Origin: Gigantopelta aegis | Taxonomy: Eukaryota > Mollusca > Gastropoda > Neomphalida > Peltospiridae | Assembly: GCF_016097555.1 (NCBI RefSeq) | Contig: NC_054702.1 | Span: 69,444,695-69,508,694, forward strand | Reading direction: 5' to 3' | DNA length: 64,000 bases | In this document: one piece after another, positions 48,960 through 61,353 of the stretch | Layout: each line of letters begins with the position of its first letter | How positions within the stretch are numbered: position 1 is the first letter of the stretch | Translations under genes and position numbers: made by a program | Notes under the pieces: model-generated | Databases searched by the model: none | What the model was told of the DNA's origin: nothing | The model's input: the letters and a program-made list of their open reading frames with translations, nothing else

Positions 48960-51900
48960 CTATGAGGCACATGACACGGGCCTTTTAGAGACCATATTTT
49001 CCAACATATTTGTCCTTTCTGCTTCTAACTGGTTGAGGAATGTGTTTATCCGAGCTTGTCTCAATGTAGCATATTGTTGTACTCTATCTTGCACACTGAT
49101 TCTTTCCTGTAGTTTATCTTTTTCATCAGCCTGTTTATCCAGTTCTTCCATCACACTTCGGTAGTCAGATTCTCGAGTAAGCTGATCTTGTTCCAACTTG
49201 CTGCTTTGGCGAGCATTCTGAAATATTACGGAAACAAATACATTGTGTACATCCCTATTTAGAATAAAATGTTTTCTGCAATCCAGCCAAGTTATTAAAA
49301 AAAAGATACCAATATATTGACTTAATATATTTATCTTTAAAACAAAATTAAAACAAAATAATGACCTATTGATCTATTACTAATAGTATTACTAAAATTG
49401 TAGACAAGAAAAGGTAACATTTATTTAACAACACCTCGGCATTATTATAATGATGTTAAATCTTGGTGTCCCAAGTAAAAAGAATTGCCATACATAAATA
49501 TGGAAGAAAACAAGATGGTTTAAAATGATTTTATCTTTCAAGTTCCGGGACCCCTAAAATGACATTTTCTGCATAATACACTTATTGAAAAAAAATAAAA
49601 AAAATTCAACTACAAAGCTACATGTACTCCGACTGAATAGCAGCTGTCGCCACTTCATGGTCTATTCTTTTTTGATTAGCTGCAAGGGATCTTTTATATG
49701 CACCGTCCCACAGACAGGATAGTACATACCACGGCCTTTGTTACACCAGTTGTGGAGCACTGGTTGGAACAAGAAATAGCCTAATGGGTCCACTGATGGG
49801 GATTGATCCTAGACCGACCGTGCATCAAGTGAATGCTTTACCACTGGGCTACGTCTTGTCCCTTGTGGATAAGGTTACAGAAAAGTAACACTTCTAGCAG
49901 AAAATCTACATTTAAAATAAGCTTTGTATTACCTTGATTCTGACAATAGATAAAGGGATGAATTTACAATGGCCTGTCTTTGTCTCAGACATGTATGTTT
50001 ATTTCAGTGCTTAAAGGGACACACCCTAGTTACGTTTATTTGTTAACCATTACAGCGTTGTTTTTCGCTATTAAACCCCATTTTTCACAAATAAATTTGC
50101 ACTTTACTTACGTTTTATTATTTAGAATACACATTTCCATTCACCTGAAGTGCTTTTTGGTAATCCTGATGTTTGTAAAACCACGAAATGCATTTTTTGC
50201 ATTTTTTCACAAAACGTGTTGTCGAGAAAAACTGTTAAGCAAGCGAGGTCCAATCTATTTTTAATGTCACAGACGTTGGTATATCACGTGACCGTTATCA
50301 TTTTGGTTCGGTTTGTTTTCTCGTGCACGGTTCGCGCAATAAACATCCGATTTGTTGTTGTTCATTTGTGAGATTTTTCTTCACAGTTCGTGAACATTTT
50401 CAGTAACAATAAAGTTCAGACAAGTAAGTGTCTCAATACAAAATGTTACAAACCCATAAAACCAATAATTTTGTTAAGTCTTACGATATGTGGAGAGGGG
50501 ATACAACCAGGACAGAACAGTTGGAACATGTCCAGGAGAGGTGAAACGAACGCACCCCAAGTCTGTGAAATTTGTCGTGATGTAGGCATTGTTGTGCTAC
50601 TACCGGTGACATCAGAATACTAACTTTCAAAATTATTTCAAGCAATTGGGACATGGGGATTCCCATGGTATTTATCGATATAAAACCTGCTTTTTCACTC
50701 CATTTGATAAAAACATGATCTAAGTGTGTTACAGGTTTGTAGATTAACCAAATTATAATTTATTTTCGCTGGATGGAACTAGGGTGTGCGGCTTTAAACA
50801 CCTGTGTTTATAAAAAAACAGGCTTCATAAATTCGGCCCAATGTACTAACTAATATTACTGGATAGTCTTAGTCATCCAAGGGGAGGGATTCCCATCGGT
50901 GGACCCATTGGACTATTTCTCGTTCCAGCCAGTGCACCACACCTGGTTTATCAAAGGCCATGGTTTGTGCTATCCTGTCTGTGGGATGGTGCATATACAA
51001 GATCCCTTGCTACTAATGGAACAATATAACATGTTCTCTCTCCAAGACTATACATGTCAGAATTACCAAATGTCTGACATCCATTAGCCAATGATTAATA
51101 GTCAATGTGGTTTTTTTGTCATCAAAATAACAAACCAGTTCAGTAAACAATATTGAGTTAGTTGCCTTCACATTAACAATAAGCCTAGCACTTACAAATA
51201 TAGATGTACATGTATCAAAATAGAATAACTTAATGTGATTACTACAAAAACCTCATCCTATTACATTTGTATGGTATATTATCATAAATTTTCATTCTAA
51301 GACTATTTCAGTTACTCTGGTATTTTGTAAAGGACAGTTTAAAAGATAATTTATAAAATTGAGAAAATTCACTGACCTGCAATGCTTGATGGTTACGCTG
51401 ATAATGAAGAATGGCAGCATACAGGTGCCAAACGCTGAACTCTGGCCACAAGACCTTTACAAATGCCAAACAACTGAATGCACTCTGGAATAATAAAATA
51501 AAAACATTAAAACATGTATTATTATTTTTTCAGAACAATGAGTGTCAAAGTCGGCAATCACATCATACTTGCACAAAAATGAAAGGAAGAAATGTTTATC
51601 AATAGCATGCAAGAAACAACTTAAATAACTTACTTTAAAAAAGGAAGATATTCTAGTGCATAAGTATGGTTTACCAATTTTACTAAAAAATAATCCCAAG
51701 AAACTACCATATTACTTTCTAAAGTTATAATATTATATGTACCTCAGTAAATGCTTTAAAAAAGAAAGAAAGAGAGAGACTTAATTCTTAAAAAACAAAA
51801 TTCTACTGACCTCCCATAGCAAGAAATCGCTGAGCCTAACTTCCCCAGAAGTTCGGATTAACAAGTCCAGTTGTTTGCAGCTTGATGTATACATACACTT

Positions 51901-53201
51901 TTGTAAAAGGTCTTCTGAGATGTCACTGAAAAGAAAGTTCAATATGTATTAAAAGAAAGGAATGTTTGTTGAATGACACCGTAGCATATTTTCAAACTAC
52001 GAATATTTGGAGTCTAAGATATTGTTATTTGGCATTTTAATATATTGTTAGCATGAGAGTTTAAAAAGAGGAAACCCACTACTGCCATATAGGGTACTCC
52101 TACTGAATCGCAGCAAATGGATCTTTTATATGGTATCTACAGTAGTTGTGATATGACTAGGGCTTCCACAAGTCCAAACTGTTGGGACTCGAGTACTCGA
52201 GGGTCAAATCTGACCCAGAACCGAGTACCCGACACTTACACTAGATGATCATGAGATTAAGGAATATTTAGTAAACTAGTATTATGCATCTTAATTCCAG
52301 CGCTAAACATGGATTCCAATTCCATTCCACACATCGACTTTTGTTTTCCCTCAATGTCTCATAATAGCCCTATAATGTAACTGGCAGTAACCATATAAAA
52401 CAAAATGACGTAAATAATATAATTAAATGACAGTGCTCTTCCTTGCACGGGTACTGGAGTCCTGTGAAGGGACTCGAGTCTTACAGGACTCTGCCCGCGT
52501 CCGAGTACTTGTGGACACCCTGGATATGACTGATGGCAGTTTTTAGCCGATGGATAAAAAATATTCCTGTCGATTGCCGTTTCTTGATTTCTATTTGTTG
52601 CCAAAATTACTGGTTTAAAATTTCTGTAGGCAGGTTCAAAATTGTCGTCGGTGAGCATTTTACCTATGACAAAAACATTTCAAAATTGCTGTAGGTAACC
52701 AATTCTTAAGTGCGTGCCCTGCAATAAGTCATTAAAACTCTTATCACTCTGGTGATGGGTGAAAACCCGGTACACTAGGATGAGAACATATAGCCGGGGT
52801 AGGGGGCAATGTTGACAGTGCCCCCCACCCCACACACACACATCCCATATAAAATTCTGCCAATGCCAATGAAGAGTACCCACAGCCTTAAGGCAGACTC
52901 CTCAACCACTACTCCACTATAGGTCTGGGACCATATTTTCAAAGCTATCTTAGTGTTACAAAATCATAAAACCATCGTAGGTTGTGACGTCACTACAGCA
53001 CACGCCATAGTGATGTCATAGCCTACGATAGTTTTACGATTTCTTAGCGCTAAGACAGCTTCGAAAATATGGGCCCTGGTAGTAAACTAAACTACACACC
53101 TCTCTCTTATCAACCCCTGACTGACACCGCTGGCTAGTTCTCGCATGGCGTGACACATGTCATCCCTCGCCGTGTAGGCAAAACACACATTCAGTATGGC
53201 C
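48960..53201 (-). CDS. DHDDS: Dehydrodolichyl diphosphate synthase (DHDDS), 3' four exons
   Basis: Catalytic subunit of the ER cis-prenyltransferase (partner NUS1), which extends farnesyl diphosphate with isopentenyl diphosphate to make the dolichol precursor for N-glycosylation. Exons 5' to 3': 53201-53100, 51925-51811, 51484-51377, 49217-48960 (stop TAG). Phases agree and give 194 codons. Exon 1 shown encodes [20 protein letters not shown], conserved region III/IV. Exon 2 carries [15 protein letters not shown], the region V signature with the catalytic Glu and the substrate-binding Arg/Ser. Exon 3 reads [20 protein letters not shown]. The last exon is a charged helical tail, as in animal DHDDS. 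The N-terminal part, including the MDGNRR motif, must lie upstream; I looked for it up to 64,000 and did not find it, so a first intron over 10 kb or exons outside the window are likely. Confidence 0.93.
49638..49863 (-). mobile_element. SINE, head A and core, tail lost
   Basis: Minus strand: GGGACAAGACGTAGCCCAGT head, GGATCAATCCCCATC, core, ending at GAAGTGGCGACAGCTGC; the rest of the tail is absent. In the last DHDDS intron. Confidence 0.82.
50011..50797. mobile_element. TTAA-flanked element, GGGACACACCCTAG family (787 bp)
   Basis: TTAA at 50011-50014 and 50794-50797. Left AGGGACACACCCTAGTT, right (RC) AGCCGCACACCCTAGTTCC. Twice as long as its relatives at 9227 and 20213. No transposase recognised. 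In a DHDDS intron. Confidence 0.72.
50880..51115 (+). mobile_element. SINE, head A (partial) / tail B
   Basis: CCCATCGGTGGACCCATTGG head A region, core AAAGGCCATGGTTTGTGC, then tail B (CAAATGTCTGACATCCATTA to TAGTCAATGTGG). The first part of the head is lost. Confidence 0.8.
51950..52150 (-). mobile_element. Old SINE relic, tail C type
   Basis: GAATGACACCGTAGCATATT is a diverged tail C, followed by GAGGAAACCCACTACTGCC and GCAAATGGATCTTTTATATG from the core. No head is recognisable. Confidence 0.6.
52158..52522. mobile_element. hAT-like MITE with 8-bp target duplication
   Basis: Left TAGGGCTTCCACAAGTCC, right (RC) CAGGGTGTCCACAAGTACTC. A perfect 8-bp repeat, GATATGAC, flanks it (52150-52157, 52523-52530). 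Internal GGACTCGAGTACTCGAG-like palindromes. In a DHDDS intron. Confidence 0.86.
52541..52665 (+). repeat. Dispersed repeat, copy 1 (left of a DHDDS exon)
   Basis: TTGTTGCCAAAATTACTGGT and CGGTGAGCATTTT recur in the same order and orientation at 53444-53565. Confidence 0.75.
52927..53076. mobile_element. 150-bp hairpin MITE beside a DHDDS splice donor
   Basis: Left GGGACCATATTTTCAAAGCT, right (RC) GGGCCCATATTTTCGAAGCT. Arms of about 66 bp match apart from roughly ten changes, with a loop of about 18 bp. It ends 23 bp from the GT donor of the exon at 53100-53201. Confidence 0.9.
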
Positions 53202-53443
53202 CTGAAATGGCAAATATCACATTATTTATAACTCTTCAAATCAATACAGAATAATGTATACCTCATTCAGTACTGTAAACCAGATTACTGGTAATATTAT
53301 GTTTTAGTTAGTGATTTTTAACTTTTCTGAACAAAGGTTTGATTATGCAGTGCATTTTTGCAGTGACAGCAATGCATGTGTATAAATTTCATTACTTTGT
53401 GACAAAGAATGTGAACAATGCAAAATTTATACCCATATAAAAT

Positions 53444-53565
53444 ATTGCTGTCGGTTGAAGGGATTGTTTTTTGATTTTTATATTTGTTGCCAAAGTTACT
53501 GGTTTAAAATTGCCGTAAGCAGGATCAAAATTGCCGACGGTGAGCATTTTCTCTCCGGGTTCTTA
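53444..53565 (+). repeat. Dispersed repeat, copy 2 (right of a DHDDS exon)
   Basis: TTGTTGCCAAAGTTACTGGT, AAAATTGCCG and CGGTGAGCATTTT match copy 1 at 52541-52665, about 900 bp away. Confidence 0.75.
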
Positions 53566-54795
53566 TTTTACCATGGTACTATTATTGCCCTCATTACTGG
53601 TCAATGTATCCTGTTTGCCACTGTGCCCTTCCCAAACATTCTAACTTGTATATATGCAAAAAAATTGTAAAATTATCAATGGTAATATAATAAAAGACAT
53701 CCATATTTATACAAATGCACAAATGAAATAAAAGTGAGCATTATATAATTTTAGACGAGGGAGTGATCTTAGCATTACAAAATGTTACATGTAGGTAGAA
53801 CTTGGATGCCAGTTTTTCTATCACATAACTGTTATCGACTGCTTGGTCATTAACTAACTGTTTACCGACTGCTTGGTCATTAACAACTGTTTTAAAACAT
53901 TTGTTTTTTAGCTACAACATAAAAGCTATATAAGCTAGATTAAGCTACTGTTACATGGACAGAACTCTCTGATGAAGTCAGAGGTTGTGCCCACAACAGG
54001 CATGCTTGAAAAGTTCTCTGATGGAAGCATGCCAAAAATTACCCACACCCACCGTTACAATGACATCATAAAATGAGATGAAATGATCTAATGCTTCAGG
54101 CTGCTCAAAACCACAAAGTGAATGACAATATGCAATAATTAATAATAATAAAACAAATACATGTAAAATATTGTTTTTAAATGTTATAAATACTATGTCA
54201 TAAAATGTCCTTAGATGAAAATACATGTACGTATGTACTAGGTAGGTACATGTAGTTTCACTGAATCATTTTGTTAAAAAAAGTTTTTTTTTTTATCAAA
54301 TAAGTGTTACTACATTATTAAAAAAACAGCAACAAAAAAAAAGAAAGAACCTAAACACTCCATAATATATTTTAAATAACATTTTGAATGACAAATGTGC
54401 AAAATTTATGAGCATCAGTGAAACAGCAATGGCTGTGTCTGGCCTATTGGTATTTGGCAAATGGTAAGTCTGCAGGCTAAGATCAGCATTGTGGCTCTTC
54501 CACTATCAGAGATCTATTTTTATCACCAGATCTTAACACCAGAACTATACAATTCACCCCAAATATCTTAATTTAATTTAACCAGTAATCAGCTGTTATG
54601 TCCAGATGTCAGGAATGGGTGTATAATGTGGGAAAAAACTAAAGAATTATGTACATTGTTTGAAAGAAGATTAAAATATAACAATGAACTTAATAATATA
54701 GGAATCTATCAGTAATTATTCATACAATTCAAAGAGTAGTGTTGCTGTTGGACACAAGACTACGTATATAAGCAGAGAGGAGAACCAAGCCTGTT
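53566..54795. other. Non-coding spacer
   Basis: A short direct repeat, GACTGCTTGGTCATTAAC (about 53837 and 53868), is the only structure noticed. No DHDDS exon found. Confidence 0.45.
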
Positions 54796-55465
54796 GGAGG
54801 TCCGATGCCATTGGGTTCTTATACCCGATACCTTGAGTATGAAACTTCTGATTCTATAGAATAGTCTGCCAATGGCGCCTTTGACTTCCATTTTGCTATT
54901 ATTTTATAAAACTAATTTTAAAATGAGAACACAATACATGTATATTGAATATAAAACTTTGATTTTTTAAACTAGTCTTCCAATGATGCCTTTGATTTCC
55001 ATTATGCTATCATTTTATAAAATGTTTTTAATAGAAATTAAAACAACCTGATATATTGAGTATGGAACTTCTGATTCTAGAGAATAATCTTTCAATGGCA
55101 CCTTCGACTTCCATTATAATACAGTTTTATAAACCTTTTTTTTTAAATAAGAGAATGTTAAACTTCTCGACTACAAAGTAGTCCAAATGTGCCTTTAATT
55201 TTTCATTTTGCTATTGTTTATAAACTAAGAGAGTTTTGATTTTTGATTTTTAAAAATTAAAGAACACAATACAGTGAGTCCGAAACTTCTGATTCTATAG
55301 ATTAGTCTTCAAATTAGACTTTCATTTTTGTTATAAATTTAAAAAAAATGTATTCATTAAAAAACAAAAACAAGAACATAATTTGACATATGATTTAATA
55401 GTCTCCTAATGGTGCCCTTGACTTCTGTTTCATTTGATTCCAAAACTATTAAAAGCTTTTAAAAA
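54796..55465. repeat. Tandem array of a unit of about 100-120 bp related to X, about 6 diverged copies
   Basis: Starts GGAGGTCCGATGCCATTGGG. Units carry GAAACTTCTGATTCTATAGA, then a variant of CAATGGCGCCTTTGACTTCC, then TTTTATAAA. Clear units start near 54833, 54943, 55057, 55155, 55274 and 55388. One unit also occurs in each X copy (about 57500-57610 and 62070-62190). Confidence 0.75.
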
Positions 55466-55580
55466 AGATTTATTCAATAAATAATAAAAATTATATGAAA
55501 TCCTTCTTATAGAACAAAGTCTGGAGATTATTGTACAATGCTTATATATATTTTTTATATCCCAGATCATTAAGGATGGA

Positions 55581-55906
55581 AATAATAGTTTGTTTTGTTT
55601 AATGATACCACTAGAGCAAACTGATTTATTAATCATCGGCTATTTGATGTCAAACATTTGATTTGGTAGTTGTGACATACAAATGTAGTCTTAGAGGAAA
55701 CCAGCTACATTTTTCAATTAGAAGCAAGAGATCCATTATATGAACTATGTCACAGACAGGACATCACATACCATGGCCTTTGATATACTGGTTGTGGTGC
55801 ACTGGCTAGAACAAGAAATAGCCCAATGGGTCCACCGACAGGGATCGATCCTAGACCAACCACACAGCAGGTGAGAGCTTTACCACTGGGCTACGTCTCG
55901 CCCCTG
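55581..55906 (-). mobile_element. tRNA-derived SINE, head A / tail B, full length
   Basis: Minus strand: GGGGCGAGACGTAGCCCAGT head, GGATCGATCCC, core, tail B to CTCTAGTGGTATCATTAAAC. A 12-bp perfect duplication, ATTAAGGATGGA (55569-55580, 55907-55918). Confidence 0.93.
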
Positions 55907-56045
55907 ATTAAGGATGGATGCACGATTTTTCTACAGATGGGTTCAATTTAAAAGAAAGGCACCTACAGTATTACAAAATACACTATACAGGCAGTCTTCT
56001 CCCCAAATACCCAGCTGACCAAGATACTACATTTCCACCACTCAA

Positions 56046-56371
56046 AAGAAGGAAATGTTTTATTTATTTAACGACGCACTCAACACATTTCATTTATGGT
56101 TATATGGCGTCAGACATATGGTTAAGGACCACACAGATATTGAGAGAGAAAACCTGCTGTCGTCACTTCATGGGCTACTCTTTTCAAATAGCAGCAAGGG
56201 ATCTTTTATATGCACCATCCCACAGACAGGGTACTACATACCATGGCCTTTAATATACCAGTCGTGGTGCACTGGCTGGAACAAGAAATAGCCCAATGGG
56301 CCCAGTGACAGGGATCAATCCCAGACCAACCACGCATTGAGCGAGTGCTTTACAACTGGGCTACGTCCAAC
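56046..56371 (-). mobile_element. tRNA-derived SINE, head A / tail A, full length
   Basis: Minus strand: GACGTAGCCCAGTTGTAAAG head, GGGATTGATCCC, core, tail A ending AAATAAAACATTTCCTTC. The flanks share CCACTCAAAAGA. Confidence 0.9.
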
Positions 56372-56447
56372 CTTCTCCACTCAAAAGAGACAAATGCATT
56401 ACATTAATCCAATAAAGACAAGTAATTTTCTAGGCACCAGGAGGGAG

Positions 56448-56733
56448 GGGCGGGACATAGCCCAGTGGTAAAGCGCTCACCTGATGGTTGGTTTAGGATC
56501 AATCCCTGTTGGTGGACCCATTGGGCTATTTCTCATTCCTACCAGTGCACCACGATTGGTATATGTGGTGCTTGTAATAAGATCTCTTGCAACTAATAGG
56601 GAAAATGTAGCTCGTTTCCTCTCTCTAAGATAGACTATATGTCAAAATTACCAAATGCTAGATTACCAAAAGCTGATGATTAATAAATCAATATGCTCTA
56701 GTGGTGTCATTAAACAAAACAAGCTTTTAACTT
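56448..56733 (+). mobile_element. tRNA-derived SINE, head A / tail B, full length
   Basis: GGGCGGGACATAGCCCAGTG head, GGATCAATCCCTG, shortened core, tail B ending CTAGTGGTGTCATTAAAC. A 9-bp duplication, AGGAGGGAG (56439-56447, 56734-56742). Confidence 0.9.
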
Positions 56734-56783
56734 AGGAGGGAGTGTGCACATTCACTTGAATCTGACTGCAGATTCAGTTCTAA

Positions 56784-58135
<1,352 letters not shown>

Positions 58136-58421
58136 TGCAAGGGTTGTCATATAGATATAAATGATCTAAACCACTTTACCCACTTGCATTTCATTTAAGT
58201 TCATGAATAATTGGAAAATATATCAATGTCTGTTTATTCTGTTTAAAAATTATTAAATGGTTTAAGGATTGTCTGTTATTTTTTTTAACGTTCATCAAGG
58301 TATGAACAAAAAGAAGCATCTGCAAACTGTGTGAATCAGCGAAGCTTCTGATGCTTCTTTTTGTTCATACCTCGATGAACGTTAAAAATAAATAAAAGAC
58401 AATCCTTAAACCATTTAACAA
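58136..58421. mobile_element. Fold-back element, copy 1, right arm truncated
   Basis: Left arm TGCAAGGGTTGTCATATAGA to the central hairpin (GAAGCATC ... GATGCTTC). The right arm ends at AAACCATTTAAC, where copy 2 continues for another 120 bp. Compare with the whole copy at 62632-63039. Confidence 0.85.
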
Positions 58422-58488
58422 ATATCTAAGTATACTAGACCGCCCTGTGTAGGAACGTCCTATACAGAACCGGTAAGGTTTTGGTCCC

Positions 58489-58693
58489 TTATGCGTTCAC
58501 TGGGTTCCCTCCTACAAAATGTACCGAACAAACCCTCGTACTTAGAGTAACATTAAAATCGTTTTCTACGTGAAACGATTACCCACAAACGTTTCCGATA
58601 TCCATTGGCTGGATATCGATGGAAGGATAACGAATTTCCCGGACATATGCGATTGGAACAGTTAATAATTGAACAATGGTCATGGCCTCCCAT
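58489..58693 (-). pseudogene. THAP zinc-finger domain, frameshifted relic
   Basis: From ATG at 58693 (minus) the frame reads MGGHDHCSIINCSNR then SLSFHRYPANGYRKRLWV, the start of a C2CH THAP DNA-binding domain (Cys-x4-Cys, FHRYP, conserved Trp). After RRK the frame is lost. The adjacent frame continues DFNVTLSTRVCSVHFVGG, supplying the closing Cys-x2-His of the domain, and then meets a stop at 58489-58491. So all four zinc ligands can be seen, but one frameshift separates them. THAP domains occur in host transcription factors and in P-type DNA transposons; I cannot tell which. A putative upstream region with an NRF1-like site lies at 58700-58803. Confidence 0.72.
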
Positions 58694-58772
58694 TGCTTTT
58701 GCCCCCCAATTTGCAGATAGGTCTATTTTGGCGAGATCTCGCGGTTTGCGTCCTCGAGTAACTCCGCAACGG

Positions 58773-58784
58773 GCACATGCGCAG
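58773..58784 (-). promoter_or_regulatory. NRF1-like site upstream of the THAP frame
   Basis: CTGCGCATGTGC on the minus strand, close to the NRF1 consensus GCGCATGCGC, about 80 bp upstream of the THAP ATG. The same surroundings recur at 63040-63135. Confidence 0.45.
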
Positions 58785-58803
58785 TGGAATGAGAAAGAGG
58801 TCT

Positions 58804-59065
58804 ATTGCCCACGGCAATCTGCAGTGTCATGGAGTTTTTCCTTCTCCATGGCACTTTTATTGCTGTGGTCTATATTAGAATTTTCGCCACTGCATTTTTT
58901 ATTCCAAATTATTTTTCTTAATTGCATTGGTTGTAAGGACATTGAAAAAAGCTTTTTAGAAAACAAAAATTAGCTGTTTGTAAATAATCTGTACCAGCTC
59001 TGTCTGTCTGTGTTTGTAACTAATCTGTACCAGCTCTGTCTGTCTGTCTGTCTGTCTCTGTCGAT
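58804..59065 (-). repeat. Repeat X right end, inverted copy
   Basis: Reverse complement of 57933-58135: ATTGCCCACGGCAATCTGCA to TGTACCAGCTCTGTC. Followed by an extra short copy of CTGTACCAGCTCTGTCTGTC (about 59027). Faces X copy 1 across the truncated fold-back and THAP segment. Confidence 0.85.
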
Positions 59066-61353
59066 TAATCTATGTTTTAAGAATACAATCAATCCATTGA
59101 TAAGCGATTTTCCCATCATTATTTCAAGTCATTTGATTTTGGCCGGTATTTCGGTATTTGTCACCGATTAGGGCATATATACCCAAAACTCGGGTAAATA
59201 AAATAATTATATAGAAATGATAGTTAATGAATATCAATTAATTGTACTATTAAAAGCCGTTAATCGAAAAACATGTCTATAACAATTATCAGTGTGGCCA
59301 TTCTACGTCACACAACAACGTAGTGACGTCATTTTTTCCACTGTAATCGGTTGAATTTTAATTACAATTTTGTTAATATCTCACCAAATACTTCTTCAAA
59401 TTAGATGAAATAAAGCCTATAGAACATTAGATATATTCAGGGTTTTTACGCCATGTTTCCCTCGAGTGTATGTATTGCAGTTTTTAAGATTATCTCAAAA
59501 CAGTTTTCATAACTGTCGAATGCATCAGTTTGTTCAGAGAAAAAAAGTATGGAAGGCCGTATTGAGCATTTTTGTAATTTGCGTACATGGTTTGAATTTT
59601 TTTTATTACTGCTATATTGTCAAGCAACACAATTTCTAAACAGTGCTGATATTTATTTTTACTTAAAGATATTTTGCTCATATCCTTATTTTCTTACTTT
59701 GTTTTTATGCTTCCTTGTTTTATTTTCCCTTGTAATTTTATTAAAATACTTTACATAATCTGCTTCAGGTAGTACAATACCAAATAACTTCCGGCTGGGT
59801 CAAAGTTCGAGGTGCACCGAACTTTTGATAGAGAAGTGAACACCACAAGTCCTGTGATTGGTTATAAATGTGAGTGTGTTGGTTGTAAAAAATAATAGTT
59901 TCATCTGGGTAAAATAAATGTGCAATTTTATTTCATCTAGTACCAATGTGTCAAGTAGCCTTGTGCTTGAAACATGTATGGGGTACCTGTAAAAAAAAGT
60001 ACTCAAATTTTGTGCGAAACTAGGGTAGTCATAGACACTACCCGTTATCTCAGAAACGAGCAGCTTGACCCCCATTTTTTTCTGATTCACTTTAAGTGTA
60101 AGGGGTGGTAGTATTTATATCCGTGGCGTTTATGTCGGTTGATACGTTGCAGGTAGGAGTTTTAGCCGTATATGTTACTATTGTCGTCTATGAGATTTGA
60201 TTTGGTAGTGTACACCCTATAGCACATATTCAGTGCATAATAAAAAATATTATGATTTTGTCATTTTATTTAATTAAACTATACTGGTTGATTAATTAGC
60301 CATCACTCGATCATGCAAGTTCACAATGACCTTGACCTTGACAATAATCTCTGTACATGGCTCTGAATGGAGTTTGAATCAAAGTTAGCACTGAAGAAAA
60401 GTTGGTTTTGGTCTATAATTCATACTGTAAAGATTTCAATAATTTCTTTTTACATGGTATTTGACTTGCCATATACAACTGCTCTTAAATATGGTATTAT
60501 ATATAGGCAACCTGAACTAAGATTTTAATAGCAATTTATTTTTATATTAAAATAGCATGTGCCAATAGTGGGTTAATGTCTTTAGTTTCCATTAACATTG
60601 TTAATATTTTATGTATGAAATTCTGAAAACTCAAATTTGTAAAGAAGTTGATTTTTATTGTCATTTTGACATATTTATAGGGTGCTAAGTTATATTTTAG
60701 ACAAATTTGTAGTTTTATGCAAAATTTAAAGTAAATTTGAAGAAAAACTTTACCAAAAACATAATTAAATTTGTTGTCACTATTGTGCCTTCTGTTCTTA
60801 TTTGTACATAACAATAAGGTTGTTAAACATATACTTAGATCTCCAGATCATTTTTGTTTCTTAATAATCACTTAGTTAGCTCTCATGAAAAGCATTTTGA
60901 GTTTATACTAGATTCAGAACCAATTTTTTCAGATTTGATTATCTGCCTTGGATTAAGTTGATAATTTATTTTATTGTTAAAGCTGTATTACCTAATGTTA
61001 CTAGCTAAATAAAATGCTGGATTACAGATTGTAGGAATACATCTAATGTACATATTGTATTCATCCGGATTAGAAAATAATGCAAGAAAATAGATGTTCG
61101 GGTAATTTTGTCATCTAAAAATAGTTTTTTCGGTAATTAATCAAAAATAAATGTGTTAAAGCTGCATGATTATTCCAGATATCACAACTATTAAAACCTC
61201 CAACTACAGTAGGCTATAAATAAAATATAGTCAGGAATATTGGTGGCTGCCATTGGTTTTGATGGTTCATTATGAAAATCAGCATGGCCGATGGATTTGA
61301 AATTCCCACACCTGGTAACTTGAAGACACCCACACCAAGCATACAGGATTTAT
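59066..61353. other. Non-coding AT-rich interval between the X copies
   Basis: No exon, SINE or clear inverted repeat that I can support. Confidence 0.45.

Noticed and set aside
58605-58973. 122-codon plus-strand open frame
   Set aside because: It runs antisense to the THAP relic and into the inverted X end, which explain the sequence better.
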